Source of the DNA: Erysipelotrichaceae bacterium
GTDB lineage: Bacteria; Bacillota_I; Bacilli_A; RFN20; CAG-631
Length of the DNA stretch: 33,179 bases
NCBI GenBank assembly: GCA_022767485.1
Contig: JALEMY010000063.1
Location: 1-33,179, forward strand
Reading direction: 5' to 3'
The notes below the pieces were generated by a model. It was given only the letters and a program-made list of their open reading frames with translations, searched no databases and had not been told where the DNA came from. This document shows positions 1 through 7,146 of this stretch, one piece after another. Numbering within the stretch: position 1 is the first letter of the stretch; each line of letters begins with the position of its first letter. The translations under genes were made by a program, and so were the position numbers.

Positions 1-25
1 GCCAATATCTTTATCATTTTTTTTG

Positions 26-70
26 CTAATCAACAGTATAATAACGATGCTTTTCTATTTTTTCTATCAT
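26..70 (-). CDS. 14-codon ORF behind a perfect Shine-Dalgarno
   Basis: The ATG at 70 sits 8 nt after a perfect AGGAGG (84-79), the best-placed ribosome-binding site in this corner. The frame stops at TAG (26-28) after MIEKIEKHRYYTVD. A second ATG lies at 17 and its frame leaves the window. This could be a leader peptide for a gene to the left, the start of a gene broken by an early stop, or chance. I recognise no family. Confidence 0.3.
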   Translation of the reverse strand: MIEKIEKHRYYTVD

Positions 71-125
71 ACCTTGCTCCTCCTATTTCTAGGATAGCAT
101 TTTATTATATTTTTGCTAGAGTGTT

Positions 126-195
126 AAATTTTGACGTATACCAAAATGGTAGTAAAAATATCTTTCATCACCAAGTGTCGTATACGTCAAAATTT
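126..195. repeat. 16-bp perfect inverted repeat with 38-nt loop
   Basis: The arm AAATTTTGACGTATAC (126-141) has its exact reverse complement at 180-195. The loop contains TGGT and ACCA, which can extend the pairing. It lies between the tRNA terminator and the short ORF at 26-70, so it may be a stem-loop in that transcript's leader, a small non-autonomous element or a dyad binding site. It has no U-run of terminator type directly after either arm. Confidence 0.6.
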
Positions 196-203
196 TAATT
201 ATT

Positions 204-241
204 TTATTTAAAAACAAAAAAGTATGATCATCGACCATACT
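204..241 (-). terminator. Intrinsic terminator of the tRNA pair
   Basis: On the minus strand the stem AGTATG/CATACT (236-241 with 221-226, 9-nt loop) is followed by TTTTTTGTTTTTAAA. It lies 13 nt past the CCA end of tRNA-Arg, in the right orientation and distance to end the tRNA transcript. Confidence 0.7.
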
Positions 242-253
242 ATAATTTATCAA

Positions 254-330
254 TGGCGCGCTAGGCAGGAATCGAACCCACAACCCCTTGGTTCGTAGCC
301 AAGTACTCTATCCAGTTGAGCTACTAGCGC
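254..330 (-). tRNA. tRNA-Arg (anticodon ACG)
   Basis: A 77-nt cloverleaf. The acceptor arms GCGCTAG (330-324) and CTAGCGC (264-258) pair. The anticodon stem CTTGG/CCAAG encloses the loop CTACGAA, giving anticodon ACG (read as ICG). The T-arm contains GGTTCGATTCC. The 3' CCA is encoded (256-254). It follows tRNA-Cys by 5 nt, so both are made from one transcript. Confidence 0.95.
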
Positions 331-335
331 TTGCT

Positions 336-411
336 TGGAGGTTCCTGTCGGATTTGAACCAACGATCATTGAGTTGCAGTCAATTGCCTTGCCAGACTTG
401 GCTAAGGAACC
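336..411 (-). tRNA. tRNA-Cys (anticodon GCA)
   Basis: A 76-nt cloverleaf. The acceptor GGTTCCT (411-405) pairs with AGGAACC (346-340). The anticodon stem ATTGA/TCAAT encloses CTGCAAC, giving GCA. The discriminator base is U, as usual for Cys tRNAs, and CCA is encoded (338-336). First gene of the tRNA-Cys/tRNA-Arg pair. Confidence 0.95.
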
Positions 412-424
412 ATAAGCATTGTAT

Positions 425-453
425 ATTATACACTTATTTTAGTTTATGTTCAA
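425..453 (-). promoter_or_regulatory. Sigma-A-type promoter of the tRNA operon
   Basis: Minus strand: -35 TTGAAC (453-448), 17-nt spacer, consensus -10 TATAAT (430-425), then a leader of about 13 nt to the 5' end of tRNA-Cys. Confidence 0.7.
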
Positions 454-494
454 GTATTTTCGTTCATGAATGATAAAATTGTAAAGTGAAAAGT

Positions 495-557
495 TTATTT
501 CCGGTTTTTAAATTGCAAAGTGGAAAAGAGTCTTACATTTTTAAAATCCGGAAATAA
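495..557. repeat. 18-bp inverted repeat (17/18), probable IS end remnant
   Basis: The arm TTATTTCCGGTTTTTAAA (495-512) and its near-perfect reverse complement (540-557) enclose 27 nt. Just upstream of the left arm and within the loop there are related TTG(T/C)AAAGTG stretches. The repeat lies 62 nt upstream of an IS30-like transposase start, so I read it as the end of that decayed element or two IS ends joined head to head. Confidence 0.5.
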
Positions 558-618
558 GTCTTGCAAATCAAGTATAATTGTTTTGTAGCGGCTCAAATTA
601 AGAAAGGTAGGGTATTTT

Positions 619-702
619 ATGAGTCGTGGCAAATGTTTACATATGAAGATAGATGTATTATTGAAAAAAGAAATTCAGCCTTTGATACTTAATCACCAAT
701 AA
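619..702 (+). pseudogene. N-terminal remnant of an IS30-like transposase
   Basis: The ATG at 619 gives MSRGKCLHMK and then a 27-codon frame ending in TAA. A neighbouring frame over the same bases reads TYEDRCIIEK, which resembles the (H)LTYEDRxxIE opening of IS30-family transposases. Joining the frames gives MSRGKCL-TYEDRCIIEK, suggesting a transposase start broken by small indels. Nothing of the helix-turn-helix or DDE domain follows. The family call rests on this short motif only. Confidence 0.4.
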
Positions 703-924
703 ATTAGAATAATAAAACACTATTAAAAAATTACTTATTTATAAATAAATGTGATAAATTTTTTTATTATATATATTATATGTTGTTAGAATTATTATTA
801 CTTAAGTTGGCTATTTATGATTTGCTTTTTAAAAAATCAATCGTAATAAAAAACTTATTAAATTTCATTATAACCTTTCAAACGATAACTTTATCAAACA
901 ACTTAGTTATTTTTTAAATGATAG
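703..924. other. AT-rich gap downstream of the RiPP operon
   Basis: About 220 nt of nearly pure A/T between the IS remnant and the end of the nucleotidyltransferase gene. A weak ATAACT/AGTTAT dyad lies just past the operon's last stop, but I see no convincing terminator. A 17-codon minus-strand ORF (868-815) with GAAAGG before it is probably chance. Confidence 0.4.
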
Positions 925-2280
925 TTACTTTGAGATTATCAAGTATTCATCAGAAAATTCATCAGTTAAAAAAGGATAATGAGGATATAATACCTTCCTT
1001 ATATCTATTTTAAATAGTGTTTTGTTGGCAAATTGACCCGCATTAGTTTGAATAAAAATACATTCAGTATTTCTTTCATAATATCTAAAAAAGTAATTGA
1101 TAAATATACTATCAGAATTATACTCAATGATTCCTTTTAAATACTTTGAAATGTTAATCTTTTTAATTTTATATTCCTCATCGATGAATGTCAATTCTAT
1201 AACAATATCATCTAATACCCTTGGAATTTTTATAAAGATTGCTATAATATCATCGTTTTCAAAAAAATCGTAATTTATCTTTGAAACTTTTAATTTTTCA
1301 TATTTAAAATATCTAACAATTTTTTTACTAAATCTCCCATTATTATTAAAAGAATATTTATTGATAGTTAATAATTTTGGATAATATATCTCTAAATTAT
1401 CAAATTTACTTTTGTAAAAATTATTTAATCTTAAATTAAAATCATCAAACAATGATAAAGTAATCTTATCCCTTAATTTGAAAATTTTGTAATATAAATC
1501 TATCACTTTATCATAGACAGATAAATCAAAATATCTTTGAAATATATCATATATGTCACTTATTTTCTTAATTTTATTGAATAGCATATATAGTTCTACA
1601 ATTTGCTTTAATTGAAATTTGTGTCGTATTCCATATTCTGTATAATATGAAAAGTAACAATTATAAATTACAACAACAATCATTAAATCTATAGGTAGTG
1701 TTTTATAATTTGAAAAATATATACAGTTGTTAAAAAGATAACTATTCATTTCTTTGCTATATATACTTCTAAAATGCGTTTTTACTTCAATTGCCACCAA
1801 CAAATCATTAATATTCTTTTCAAATATCACGTCGTCAAAATTTGAATTTTCATAATAATTTATATCATTTGAAAATGTGTTTTTGCTTGATAAAAAAGGA
1901 TTTCTAAAACCATTTTTTACAGCAATCTCACAAAACTTTCTATAATCATCTTCGGCAACGATTATATCAATATCCTTATAAAATCGTGAATCATCATTGT
2001 ATAAGTAATATGATAATGTTCTCCCCTTAACAATACAATATTTTATTTTTTCTTCATTTAATTGATTCAAAAAATCTTTAATATATTCGTGTTTTTTTAT
2101 TGAAAAAGAGTTATATTTTTTTAATTTGTGTAGTAACCTTATATCAATTGACTTGCTTTTGTTTTTTTGGATGTTATATACAACGTCAATCAACTCATTA
2201 TCATCAGCATATGAATATAAATCACTAATACTTTTTTGCTTGTTTCCTAAGACATATTCTACAAAATCAATTGCATTCAT
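925..2280 (-). CDS. Nucleotidyltransferase-like protein of the RiPP operon
   Basis: A 451-residue protein resembling the uncharacterised nucleotidyltransferase family NTP_transf_5 (PF14907). Residues 80-108 read as its signature: IKYCIVKG (K85-G86), a short helix with LYN, then RFYKDIDIIV, where D103 and D105 would be the metal-binding DxD pair. The remaining 300 residues are Lys/Ile/Asn-rich, with no motif I recognise. It is the last gene of the operon. Its ATG follows the protease stop by one base (TGA-C-ATG), with AAGGAG 11 nt upstream. Relatives of this family occur in RiPP clusters next to HprK-like kinases, including lasso-peptide clusters of the paeninodin type (from memory). A role in transferring a nucleotidyl or other group to the peptide is inference. 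Confidence 0.7.
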   Translation of the reverse strand: MNAIDFVEYVLGNKQKSISDLYSYADDNELIDVVYNIQKNKSKSIDIRLLHKLKKYNSFSIKKHEYIKDFLNQLNEEKIKYCIVKGRTLSYYLYNDDSRFYKDIDIIVAEDDYRKFCEIAVKNGFRNPFLSSKNTFSNDINYYENSNFDDVIFEKNINDLLVAIEVKTHFRSIYSKEMNSYLFNNCIYFSNYKTLPIDLMIVVVIYNCYFSYYTEYGIRHKFQLKQIVELYMLFNKIKKISDIYDIFQRYFDLSVYDKVIDLYYKIFKLRDKITLSLFDDFNLRLNNFYKSKFDNLEIYYPKLLTINKYSFNNNGRFSKKIVRYFKYEKLKVSKINYDFFENDDIIAIFIKIPRVLDDIVIELTFIDEEYKIKKINISKYLKGIIEYNSDSIFINYFFRYYERNTECIFIQTNAGQFANKTLFKIDIRKVLYPHYPFLTDEFSDEYLIISK

Positions 2281-2281
2281 G

Positions 2282-2737
2282 TCATAGCACTCTCCTTTTT
2301 ATTATTTTAATTTGCTTTATAATATTACTTGCTATTGTTATATAAAATTCATCATTCGTTGAGCTAGTTACACTTGAAAGTTTACCTACAAGAAATGACA
2401 ATTCAATTAATATTGAAATGATGTTTTTATCAATGTATTCATCAACTAATTTGTAAAAACCAATTATAGAATTAATATTTATTGACTTATCAAAATAATA
2501 TGAATTATCTCCTTTTGTAAAAAAGCATAAGTCAGATATACCTACAATTCTATGTAATCTATACTCATTGTTTGAATTCAAAATTAAAACTATATCTCCA
2601 ATTTTTGGAGAACTCTCATATTTGTAAATTGTTACAACATCACCATTATTTATTTCGGGTGACATACAGTCTCCATTTACTTTGATTTCAAACAACTTAT
2701 TTGATGTATTTTTCTGCTTGTTTTGTAAACATTTCAT
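2282..2737 (-). CDS. S24/S26 signal-peptidase-like protease, Ser-to-Cys variant
   Basis: 151 residues with the S24/S26 fold motifs. The nucleophile box normally reads GxSMxP. Here it is GDCMSP (22-27), so Cys24 takes the place of the catalytic Ser. The second box, LHRIVGI (about 60-66), has the His of the ER/archaeal/SipW-type Ser-His enzymes and not the Lys of bacterial type I signal peptidases. A later GDN matches the third conserved box. No clear membrane anchor. It overlaps the exporter gene by 41 nt, yet has its own AAAGGG 7 nt before ATG. As the exporter lacks a C39 peptidase domain, this protein is the obvious candidate for leader removal. It could instead be a cysteine protease or an inactive binder. 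Confidence 0.72.
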   Translation of the reverse strand: MKCLQNKQKNTSNKLFEIKVNGDCMSPEINNGDVVTIYKYESSPKIGDIVLILNSNNEYRLHRIVGISDLCFFTKGDNSYYFDKSININSIIGFYKLVDEYIDKNIISILIELSFLVGKLSSVTSSTNDEFYITIASNIIKQIKIIKRRVL

Positions 2738-4472
2738 AATATTTCCCTTTATAATTCATTAATGACACGTGGTTCCCATTTTCGACAATTCGTCCATTTT
2801 CTATATATAATATTTCATCGAAATCTTTCACAGAAGATAATCTATGTGAAATCAAAATAATGGTAGTATCTTTAAAAGATGTCAAAATGAGTTTGTTCAA
2901 TTCATATTCAACAAGTGGGTCTAGTGAAGCAGCTGGTTCATCCAAAATAATCAGTCCATATTTCTTTGTAAACAACCTACATATTGATAATAATTGTTTT
3001 TGCCCACCAGATAGTTCCAAACCGCTTTTATCGAATTCTTTTGTAAGTTGTGTATTATACGAAATATTATTTTTATCGATCACTTTATTAAATCTTGTGA
3101 TTTCAAAAATCTTTGATATTGCGTCATCACTAACGTCAGCATAGAAACTCATATTTTCCCTAATCGTTAAAGCAAAATCTACATTTTCTTGAAATGCTGT
3201 ACCAACATTAATTCTATAATCATCCAAGTTAATTTCTTTTATATCTGTATCATTGATAAGTATTTTACCCTCATTCACATCATAAAGACGCAATAAAAGT
3301 TTTGTTAAAGTGGTCTTTCCAACTCCATTTTCACCAACAATAGCTATTTTTTTTCCCGCAGGAATATGGTAATTAATCTTATTAATAACAATCTGTCTAC
3401 CATCATAAGAAAAACTTATATTATTAAGTTTTATGTCGTATGGCTTACATAATTCATGTGATTCTTCATGAGGCATACTTTCAATATTAGATTTTGTATC
3501 AAAGAAACTTTTAATTTTTTTTCCATACATGCTAATTTGAGCAAAATTTGGAATCTCATTAACAAAAGATTGAAGATTGTTTTTAAAATTGTTAGAAGCA
3601 TAAAATAATGATGCTAACGTGCCAACAGTATAATAACCAGCTATTACTCCATTAGATAATAAAAGTAAAATGATTCCTACAAATAAAAGCCCATTTGACG
3701 AAATAAGAATTCCATTTAGAGCTAATTTATTTCTATAATCATTAGCTATATTAACTAAATCGTTCACATTATTATCAAAATGCTTTAATAATATATTACT
3801 ACTATTATTAGTTTTTATAGGAAATATATACTCTTTTAAATAAAAAAGACGGTTTATATACGACTGCCTTCGATTAACGAAAATACTTTTTTCATCCATT
3901 TCAAAATACATTTTACTATTCTTTCTACTTAATGCAACATTTATAAATACATTAATAATCGAAATTAGTATAATAATAGGGTTGATAACAGTTATGATAG
4001 ATAATAATGTAACAATCGTAATTATACTTGAAAAAGTACTCCAAAATAATCTGGCAGCACGATGTGACTGATTAACAAATTGATCAACAGTAAAGGAATA
4101 ATTATCATAAAAGTCTCTATCATCAAAATGACTTGTGTCTGTCATAGTTACTTTCTTAATTATTGATTTAGATAGTTTCCCTCTTACAATTTTCATTCTT
4201 TTTTCACCGATGTTTACTTCAATTAATTCACAAAATAAACATACAAGAAACTTTATACCAAGGAATATTAATAAGCCTATTAATATATAACTAATACTTT
4301 TATTATAAGTAATAGAATCAATAACAAATTGAAGCAAATATATATCTACTAAAGTGTTTATTGGATTTAGAAAGCATGATATCGTAACAAAAACAAAAAA
4401 CACTTTATCTTGTTTAAAAAATGTGTTTAATAAGAAAAAATAATTATTAATAATACTTTTTGTTTTCTTCAT
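2697..4472 (-). CDS. ABC exporter (membrane domain fused to ATPase) for the RiPP
   Basis: 591 residues with the half-transporter layout. An N-terminal membrane region (about 20-300) has hydrophobic segments near 24-52, 61-82, 148-180 and 255-290. The ATPase domain (about 345-585) has Walker A GENGVGKTT (380-388), signature LSGGQ (487-491), Walker B LIILDEP (507-513) and switch H543. There is no N-terminal C39 peptidase, so it exports without cutting a leader. It would work as a homodimer in the cytoplasmic membrane. The start is firm: GAGGG lies 6 nt before ATG, and the ATGA overlaps the stop of the kinase gene. The operon position makes the modified peptide its likely cargo. Confidence 0.85.
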   Translation of the reverse strand: MKKTKSIINNYFFLLNTFFKQDKVFFVFVTISCFLNPINTLVDIYLLQFVIDSITYNKSISYILIGLLIFLGIKFLVCLFCELIEVNIGEKRMKIVRGKLSKSIIKKVTMTDTSHFDDRDFYDNYSFTVDQFVNQSHRAARLFWSTFSSIITIVTLLSIITVINPIIILISIINVFINVALSRKNSKMYFEMDEKSIFVNRRQSYINRLFYLKEYIFPIKTNNSSNILLKHFDNNVNDLVNIANDYRNKLALNGILISSNGLLFVGIILLLLSNGVIAGYYTVGTLASLFYASNNFKNNLQSFVNEIPNFAQISMYGKKIKSFFDTKSNIESMPHEESHELCKPYDIKLNNISFSYDGRQIVINKINYHIPAGKKIAIVGENGVGKTTLTKLLLRLYDVNEGKILINDTDIKEINLDDYRINVGTAFQENVDFALTIRENMSFYADVSDDAISKIFEITRFNKVIDKNNISYNTQLTKEFDKSGLELSGGQKQLLSICRLFTKKYGLIILDEPAASLDPLVEYELNKLILTSFKDTTIILISHRLSSVKDFDEILYIENGRIVENGNHVSLMNYKGKYYEMFTKQAEKYIK

Positions 4473-5251
4473 AAGTTACCCTCTTTAATGTACTTATTAT
4501 ATATTTTTAAAAAGTTATCAAAGCATGAATAATTAATACTATAAGCTATTGAATTTGTAGCTATATTAATCAAATAACTGAACTTCTTTTTTTTATTACT
4601 TGAATATTTACAGTTACATAATAATTGTTCAAACACTTCTTTTTTATTACACTTTAAAACACTATTATTGTCTTTACTATAACATATAAAAATTATTAAT
4701 GGATATAAATCTATTTCATCAATAATATTTTCATTAAAATACAAATATCTTTTATATCCATATTCATCAACTGCAATATAATCTTTGTTTTTAATCATAG
4801 TTCTAGACTTTGATGGTAATCCCAACCCATAAGTTTTATTATTTATCAATATAATACAATCGTCATCAATAAAACGAGTAAAAAACCTTTCAATAATATT
4901 ATATGCTAATGTACTTTTACCAGATTTTCTCTTCCCAACTAACCAATACATTTTATTATCAAAAACTAGCGCGGATCCATGTATTGACAAATCAGCAATT
5001 GCTACACAAATATAATTTTCAATACTGTTTAATAATTCAAACTTCCAGTTAGAACAAAATGTATTTACTATTATATCAGCTTTATTGTCATAATTTGAAA
5101 TTCTAATTATATATTTTTTTAATGATTGAACATCACAATCAATCCATTTTTTGAATATAAAATTAAAATAATCATTTTCCTCACTACATGTAAAATCAAT
5201 AATAATTTGAACTAAAATAACTCCAAATTTTTTATAATATTTCTTAACCAT
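4469..5251 (-). CDS. HprK-like kinase of the RiPP operon
   Basis: 260 residues resembling the C-terminal kinase domain of HPr kinase and its RiPP-associated relatives. IHGSALVF (90-97) is followed by the P-loop GKRKSGKST (106-114), the acidic FIDDD (127-131) and GLPSKSR (144-150). The N-terminal regulatory domain of true HprK and a HPr gene nearby are absent. In paeninodin-type lasso clusters a related kinase phosphorylates the C-terminal Ser of the precursor. Here the precursor ends in Ser-Ser, so the same role is a reasonable inference. The ATG at 5251 has no Shine-Dalgarno. It overlaps the stop of the restored PqqD-like frame (ATGGTTAA), suggesting translational coupling. Confidence 0.75.
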   Translation of the reverse strand: MVKKYYKKFGVILVQIIIDFTCSEENDYFNFIFKKWIDCDVQSLKKYIIRISNYDNKADIIVNTFCSNWKFELLNSIENYICVAIADLSIHGSALVFDNKMYWLVGKRKSGKSTLAYNIIERFFTRFIDDDCIILINNKTYGLGLPSKSRTMIKNKDYIAVDEYGYKRYLYFNENIIDEIDLYPLIIFICYSKDNNSVLKCNKKEVFEQLLCNCKYSSNKKKKFSYLINIATNSIAYSINYSCFDNFLKIYNKYIKEGNL

Positions 5252-5569
5252 TGTTTTCTATTATTATTATTTCATGCTTATCTAAATCATTCATTGTCTT
5301 AATGATATCGTATAACAACTCATTATCTTTTATATTAATATGAAATTTCTGTTTAATAGAATAAAACAATGATGAAAAATATACTTTTTCTATACTTTTT
5401 TAATGTTATTCATTATAAAATTATATATGTGCAATGCTGTTATATTTGCAACGATTAACTTCTCATTTTTTTCATTGTAGAAAAAACCTTCATTATCCAT
5501 TTCTTCAAAAGACACTTCATCATTTAATTTTACAATAATACTAATTTTATCTGAAATAATTAATTCCAT
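5244..5569 (-). pseudogene. PqqD-like RiPP recognition protein, frameshifted
   Basis: The ATG at 5569 follows the radical SAM stop by one base, with AAAGGA 6 nt upstream. The first frame runs 59 codons (MELIISDKISIIVKL...) to TAG at 5392-5390. It stops just after a run of six A. One extra A there joins it to a second frame (IEKVYFSSLFYS... to EIIIIENNG) ending at 5244, giving 108 residues, the usual size of a PqqD/RRE domain. Size, position beside the maturase and the beta-rich start support PqqD, although no motif is diagnostic. PqqD domains bind the leader peptide and present it to the radical SAM enzyme. The gap could be a true mutation, a sequencing error in a homopolymer, or slippage on the A run that makes some full-length protein. 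Confidence 0.65.
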
Positions 5570-5570
5570 A

Positions 5571-6968
5571 TTATTTCCTTTCTTTTACGAACAACAATTC
5601 TGTTTCCTCGATTTCTTTTCTTTCTAGCTCAAAATTTATAAAACTATGATTTTCTAAAAGTTTATCATATACCATTCTCCAATATTTTTTTATCATTTCA
5701 CATTCATATTTTTCATTCTTAATAGATTCATCATCCAAGTTGTTTAACGGACATCCTGATCCACAATGGCTAAATGCAAAACACTTAATACAATCACGTC
5801 TTTTTTTTAAATATACATTAGCAATATAATCATTATATTCAACAAAATCAATTCTTCCATTTGATACTTTCCCTATCACTGGCGATTTATCACCTCCATC
5901 TAAACAAGTAATAATTTTTCCAGAAGGAAGTAGCCAAGGATGCAATCCATAGCTGGTGCCACAAATATAATCCACTTTATATGATTTGAATTTCATAAAA
6001 CTAAAATTCGTCTTTAAATTATTTTTCATTACATATTCCTGTAAATCTAAATATATTTTTGATATATCTATATTTTTATTGACTAAATGACTTTTAGTAG
6101 CTCTGCCTCTAGGCATAACACAACCAAATGACCATGATATGTAGTTTTTATACCGTTCATTTATAAATAGATACATGTCTTTGATATTTACAAAGTCATC
6201 CAACCAAATAGTCGATCTTATCTCATAATTAAAATTATATTTGTCAAAAAAGCATAGTGTTTTATCCACAATATCAAAAGAACCTTTACCCATAAATGTT
6301 TTTCTGTTTTTGTTTTGAAAAAAATTTGTTCCGTCAAATGAAATTAATACATAATCAACACTATCAATAATAAATTTTCTTTGAGATTCGTTTAAAATTC
6401 CATTGGTTGTCAATCCAATAGTAGCTTTTATTTTATATTTTTTTTCACAATTTCTAATGAAACATATCGTCTGTTGAAAAATATCCCATTTATATGTTGG
6501 TTCTCCTCCGCCTGCAAAGTAAAACTGAACCCCTTTATTCGTTTTGTTTACCATATTAAATATTTTTATTTTTTTAAAAAAATATAAAACATACGAACGA
6601 ATATTATTAATATCTATTGTATCTCCACTATCACAAGATGAAAATGCACAGTAATTACATCTTAACTGACATAGATCAGTTAAGCAAATGCCACATCTAT
6701 TAGTAAAAATATTATCAAAGTTAATTTTTTCAATATCATAGTTTTTATTAATGAACTCACTAACATCTTTATATTTTACATTTTTGTTATCCCAAAATAA
6801 AAAATTTTCGATATTATTTATTTTAATTTTCTCGATTTTGCCTTTAACAAAACATTCGTATTTTAGTAAAAATACATAATCTTCATTATATTGTATCATT
6901 TCCATATGTTTTCTTATATTAGTATATATCCAATCTCTGATATATACTTTTCCTTTCTTTGAGAACAT
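5571..6968 (-). CDS. Radical SAM/SPASM peptide maturase
   Basis: 465 residues. A divergent N-terminal part (1-90) is followed by the radical SAM core with CQLRCNYC (C100, C104, C107 bind the [4Fe-4S] cluster and SAM) and GGGEPT (153-158). A SPASM domain follows with Cys at 336, 355, 393, 396, 402, 406 and 423, enough for two auxiliary clusters. Such enzymes form thioether, C-C or similar crosslinks in ribosomal peptides; the Cys-rich precursor upstream points to Cys thioethers (sactipeptide or ranthipeptide type). The ATG at 6968 is the first start after an upstream stop, but no Shine-Dalgarno precedes it; Met22 or Met24 are alternatives. The 198-nt gap to the precursor holds a structured element. 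Confidence 0.92.
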   Translation of the reverse strand: MFSKKGKVYIRDWIYTNIRKHMEMIQYNEDYVFLLKYECFVKGKIEKIKINNIENFLFWDNKNVKYKDVSEFINKNYDIEKINFDNIFTNRCGICLTDLCQLRCNYCAFSSCDSGDTIDINNIRSYVLYFFKKIKIFNMVNKTNKGVQFYFAGGGEPTYKWDIFQQTICFIRNCEKKYKIKATIGLTTNGILNESQRKFIIDSVDYVLISFDGTNFFQNKNRKTFMGKGSFDIVDKTLCFFDKYNFNYEIRSTIWLDDFVNIKDMYLFINERYKNYISWSFGCVMPRGRATKSHLVNKNIDISKIYLDLQEYVMKNNLKTNFSFMKFKSYKVDYICGTSYGLHPWLLPSGKIITCLDGGDKSPVIGKVSNGRIDFVEYNDYIANVYLKKRRDCIKCFAFSHCGSGCPLNNLDDESIKNEKYECEMIKKYWRMVYDKLLENHSFINFELERKEIEETELLFVKERK

Positions 6969-7006
6969 TGTTGCAGTATTCGACGTAACACTATAATAAT
7001 TATGAC

Positions 7007-7071
7007 ACTGTGGATTTGTCTCTATATGTTTACAGCTTTAATGACTGTTCAAAGGAGACTCCAACCACAGT
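7007..7071 (-). promoter_or_regulatory. Nested stem-loop between precursor and maturase genes
   Basis: An outer stem ACTGTGG/CCACAGT (7007-7013 with 7065-7071) and an inner stem GTCTC/GAGAC (7018-7022 with 7055-7059) are separated by matched 4- and 5-nt internal loops, with a small ACAG/CTGT hairpin inside (7032-7035 with 7045-7048). No U-run follows on the minus strand, so it is not a plain terminator. A processing or stabilising hairpin that sets precursor-to-enzyme ratio is plausible. Confidence 0.4.
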
Positions 7072-7146
7072 TTTCATTTTATAGGGTTGATCAGTTAGAT
7101 AACGCTTGACGTTTTATTTGTGCAATAAGATTACTCCTTTAAAAAA

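Noticed and set aside
254-411. tRNA genes as integration site of a genomic island carrying the RiPP operon
   Set aside because: The operon lies on the 5' side of the tRNAs, and I see no integrase or duplicated tRNA 3' end.
288-473. 61-codon plus-strand ORF
   Set aside because: Runs antisense through both tRNA genes and their promoter.
815-868. 17-codon minus-strand ORF with GAAAGG before its ATG
   Set aside because: Too short, low-complexity composition and no link to the RiPP operon; likely chance in AT-rich DNA.
4469-4471. Mycoplasma-type code with TGA as Trp
   Set aside because: TGA acts as stop at gene junctions (4469-4471, 2282-2284) and Trp is encoded by TGG throughout.
4469-5251. 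True HPr kinase/phosphorylase
   Set aside because: Lacks the N-terminal domain and sits in a RiPP operon without HPr; a family relative only.
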